Shown here piece by piece: positions 62,687 to 64,000 of a DNA stretch of 64,000 nt (positions are counted from its first letter, which is position 1; each line of letters begins with the position of its first letter). Under the pieces are notes generated by a model, which saw only the letters and a list, made by a program, of their open reading frames with translations, was not told where the DNA came from and did no database searches. The translations under genes and the position numbers were made by a program. Source of the stretch: JAWXBK01 sp040878185 (GTDB lineage Bacteria > Pseudomonadota > Alphaproteobacteria > Dongiales > Dongiaceae); assembly GCA_040878185.1 (NCBI GenBank), contig JBBDMS010000037.1:26765-90764 (forward strand), written 5' to 3'.

Positions 62687-63577
62687 TCAACCGAGAACAT
62701 TCCGCGGATCGAAGCGCATCAGGATCATTTTCCACGTGTCATAGCGCTCGAGCGGCAGCGAATAAGGCTCGCACAGGAAGATCGCCCGATAGGCGCTCTC
62801 CGCCGCCGCCCGGTAATAGCCGTCCCGGCCCATCCGCGCCGTATCGAGGATCTCGGCCCGGACGATCGAGCCGTCCGGATTGAGCCAGACGCGGATCTCG
62901 ACCAGCAGGCTTTCGGCCTCGACCGCGCCCGCGGGCACGTTCCAGCATTTCTCGATCTGCCGCCGCAGCGCATCGATCTCGGAGATGCTGAGCGGCTGAT
63001 CGCTCAGGTTCTGCGTCGCCTGGGGTTGCGAGGGAGCCTCGACCGGTTGGGTCGATGCGGTTTCCACCGGCTGCTCGTCTTCGAGATTGCGCAGCAGATT
63101 TTCGAACGCGTCGTCTTCCGGCTCCGGCTCGGGTTCCGGCTCGGGCGCAATCTCGGGCTGCTCCGGCTTCTGCGGCGGCAGTTCGGCGAGCTGCGGTTCC
63201 GGCTCTTCCTCCGCTTCCGGTTCTGGCTCCGGTTCGGGCTCGGCCTCGGGTTCTGGAATCGGTTCAGGCTCCGGCTCGACGATCGGCTCCGGGATCGGCT
63301 CGGGCTCCGGCGCAACAACTTCCTCGACCGGCGGCGGTTCGGGTGCCGCCGGCGGCGGCGGCGTCTCAACCACCTCCTCTTCCGGTTCGACCGGTGCCGG
63401 ATCGGGCGCCGGCGCCTCGGATTTGGGCGGGTTCGTCACATCGGTGATGTTGACCACTTCGATAGCGATCGGCGTCTCGAGCACGACCGCGTCCCACCAG
63501 TCGGGCAGGCCGATATAGGCCAGCACGAAGAAAGCAACGTGCAATACGGTCGAAAAGACGATGGACGAGCGCCGCAT
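62687..63577 (-). CDS. tolA: TolA-like cell-envelope protein with acidic EP-rich linker
   Basis: The 296-residue protein has an N-terminal membrane helix (SIVFSTVLHVAFFVLAYIGLP), a long central region of Pro-Glu repeats (about residues 60-155) and a C-terminal TonB/TolA-type domain (LRRQIEKCWNVPAGAVEAESLLVEIRVWLNPDGSIV). It spans the periplasm from TolQR to TolB/Pal. The central linker is Pro/Glu-rich rather than the Ala/Lys-rich helix of the E. coli protein. It lies 4 nt after the tolR stop. Confidence 0.93.
   Translation of the reverse strand: MRRSSIVFSTVLHVAFFVLAYIGLPDWWDAVVLETPIAIEVVNITDVTNPPKSEAPAPDPAPVEPEEEVVETPPPPAAPEPPPVEEVVAPEPEPIPEPIVEPEPEPIPEPEAEPEPEPEPEAEEEPEPQLAELPPQKPEQPEIAPEPEPEPEPEDDAFENLLRNLEDEQPVETASTQPVEAPSQPQATQNLSDQPLSISEIDALRRQIEKCWNVPAGAVEAESLLVEIRVWLNPDGSIVRAEILDTARMGRDGYYRAAAESAYRAIFLCEPYSLPLERYDTWKMILMRFDPRNVLG
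63113..63385 (-). repeat. Low-complexity Pro-Glu repeat region in tolA
   Basis: The central part of TolA consists of repeated PEPEP and EPIPEP-like motifs encoded by degenerate CCGGAG-type hexamers. It is prone to length variation and would make an extended acidic rod. Confidence 0.8.
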
Positions 63578-63581
63578 CGGA

Positions 63582-64000
63582 TCAGTTGTCGCTTTCCGGG
63601 TCCGTTGTGGTTTCGACTTCGGTCTCGCCGCCCGGCACGAACTCGGGCAACTCGACGATCAATGCCACCCGGCTGTACCCGGCCGCATGGATCATGCCCA
63701 TGATCTGCATCACCGATCCGTAGTCGATCGTCTGATCGCCGCGTACGAAGATCCGCGTGTCGAGCTTGTTAGCTGTAATCGCCTGCAAACGCGGGACGAG
63801 TTTCTCGGCCTCGATCTCGGTTTCCTGCAGATAGATCTTGCCCTCGGCATCGACCGAGATGACCAGCGGCTCGTCCGGTTCGGCGAGCGGCTGTGCTTCG
63901 GTCTTCGGCAGATCGACCGGGATGCCGACGGTCAATAAAGGTGCCGTCACCATGAAGATGATGAGCAGCACCAGCATGACGTCGACCATCGGCGTCACGT
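63582..64000 (-). CDS. tolR: Tol-Pal system protein TolR (5' end cut by window edge)
   Basis: The frame is open through position 64000, and the visible part begins VTPMVDVMLVLLIIFMV, the conserved membrane-helix motif of ExbD/TolR (with its key Asp in PMVDVML). The family normally has ~10-25 residues before this, so the true start lies beyond the window. The C-terminal periplasmic domain (GKIYLQETEIEAEKLVPRL, IFVRGDQTIDYGSVMQIMGMI) ends in an acidic tail. It forms the proton-driven TolQR complex that energises TolA. Confidence 0.97.
   Translation of the reverse strand, partial: VTPMVDVMLVLLIIFMVTAPLLTVGIPVDLPKTEAQPLAEPDEPLVISVDAEGKIYLQETEIEAEKLVPRLQAITANKLDTRIFVRGDQTIDYGSVMQIMGMIHAAGYSRVALIVELPEFVPGGETEVETTTDPESDN

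Noticed and set aside
63055..63518. Plus-strand frames rich in Ser/Gly or Arg/Ala across tolA
   Set aside because: They are reverse readings of the Pro-Glu repeats of tolA, which is clearly the coding strand.

Overview
The window is GC-rich, densely coded DNA from an alphaproteobacterial chromosome. It probably comes from a Rhodospirillales-like or related lineage, but I cannot name the genus. The assignment rests on a CpaA-F/Tad pilus locus in alphaproteobacterial arrangement, an RpoH of alphaproteobacterial type, the blocks purA-hisZ and tolR-tolA-tolB-pal-cpoB-tilS-ftsH-folP-glmM, and small families common in this class (DUF6476, DUF3008, TIGR02587/TIGR02588). Intact phages, insertion sequences, integrases and CRISPR arrays were not seen.

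Layout. 1-2.1 kb: the end of an unrecognised, possibly glycosyltransferase-like gene, a RadC-family protein and a DOPA-dioxygenase-family protein. 2.1-9.4 kb: a compact, apparently undescribed NRPS-like biosynthetic cluster. It has two paralogous free-standing adenylate-forming enzymes, a carrier protein fused to a thioesterase with a Cys in the nucleophile position, a TauD-type Fe(II)/2-oxoglutarate oxygenase, an alpha/beta hydrolase, a free carrier protein and an atypical cytochrome P450. A tRNA-Thr gene lies immediately beyond it. 9.7-11.6 kb: malonyl-CoA decarboxylase and an acetyltransferase, translationally coupled. 11.6-23.0 kb: a Tad/Flp pilus locus on the minus strand (flp, cpaB, cpaC, a tiny CpaD-position lipoprotein, cpaE, cpaF, tadB, tadC, two TPR lipoproteins, cpaA).

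23.4-30.2 kb: a PAP2-type membrane enzyme, a glyoxylate-type aminotransferase divergent from an IclR regulator with a palindromic operator candidate between them, and envelope genes (DUF882/M15 peptidase, L,D-transpeptidase, Sel1-repeat protein). 30.4-33.2 kb: a MarC protein followed by a HlyD/FUSC-like efflux pair. 33.3-35.1 kb: PHP and endonuclease/exonuclease/phosphatase proteins. 35.2-38.2 kb: a BetI/TetR-like regulator with a perfect 20-bp palindrome in front of a chimeric gene. That gene joins the first half of a peptide-binding ABC protein to the last half of a phosphoglycolate phosphatase. A zinc alcohol dehydrogenase converges on it.

38.3-46.6 kb: an oxidative/general stress block with SodC, the TIGR02588/TIGR02587 pair, a stress-type SDR whose catalytic Lys is Arg, a large-subunit catalase, a Cys-rich small protein, DUF3008, membrane proteins (including a 24-residue one) and DUF421. 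46.7-64 kb: core genes (tRNA-Glu, threonine aldolase, DUF6476, rluD, rpoH, purA, hisZ, GNAT, glmM, folP, ftsH, tilS, cpoB, pal, tolB, tolA, tolR); tolR runs off the right edge.

The most interesting items are the 2.1-9.4 kb cluster and the chimeric gene at 36.1-37.1 kb. All functional calls come from reading motifs and remembered family features; no database search was possible.
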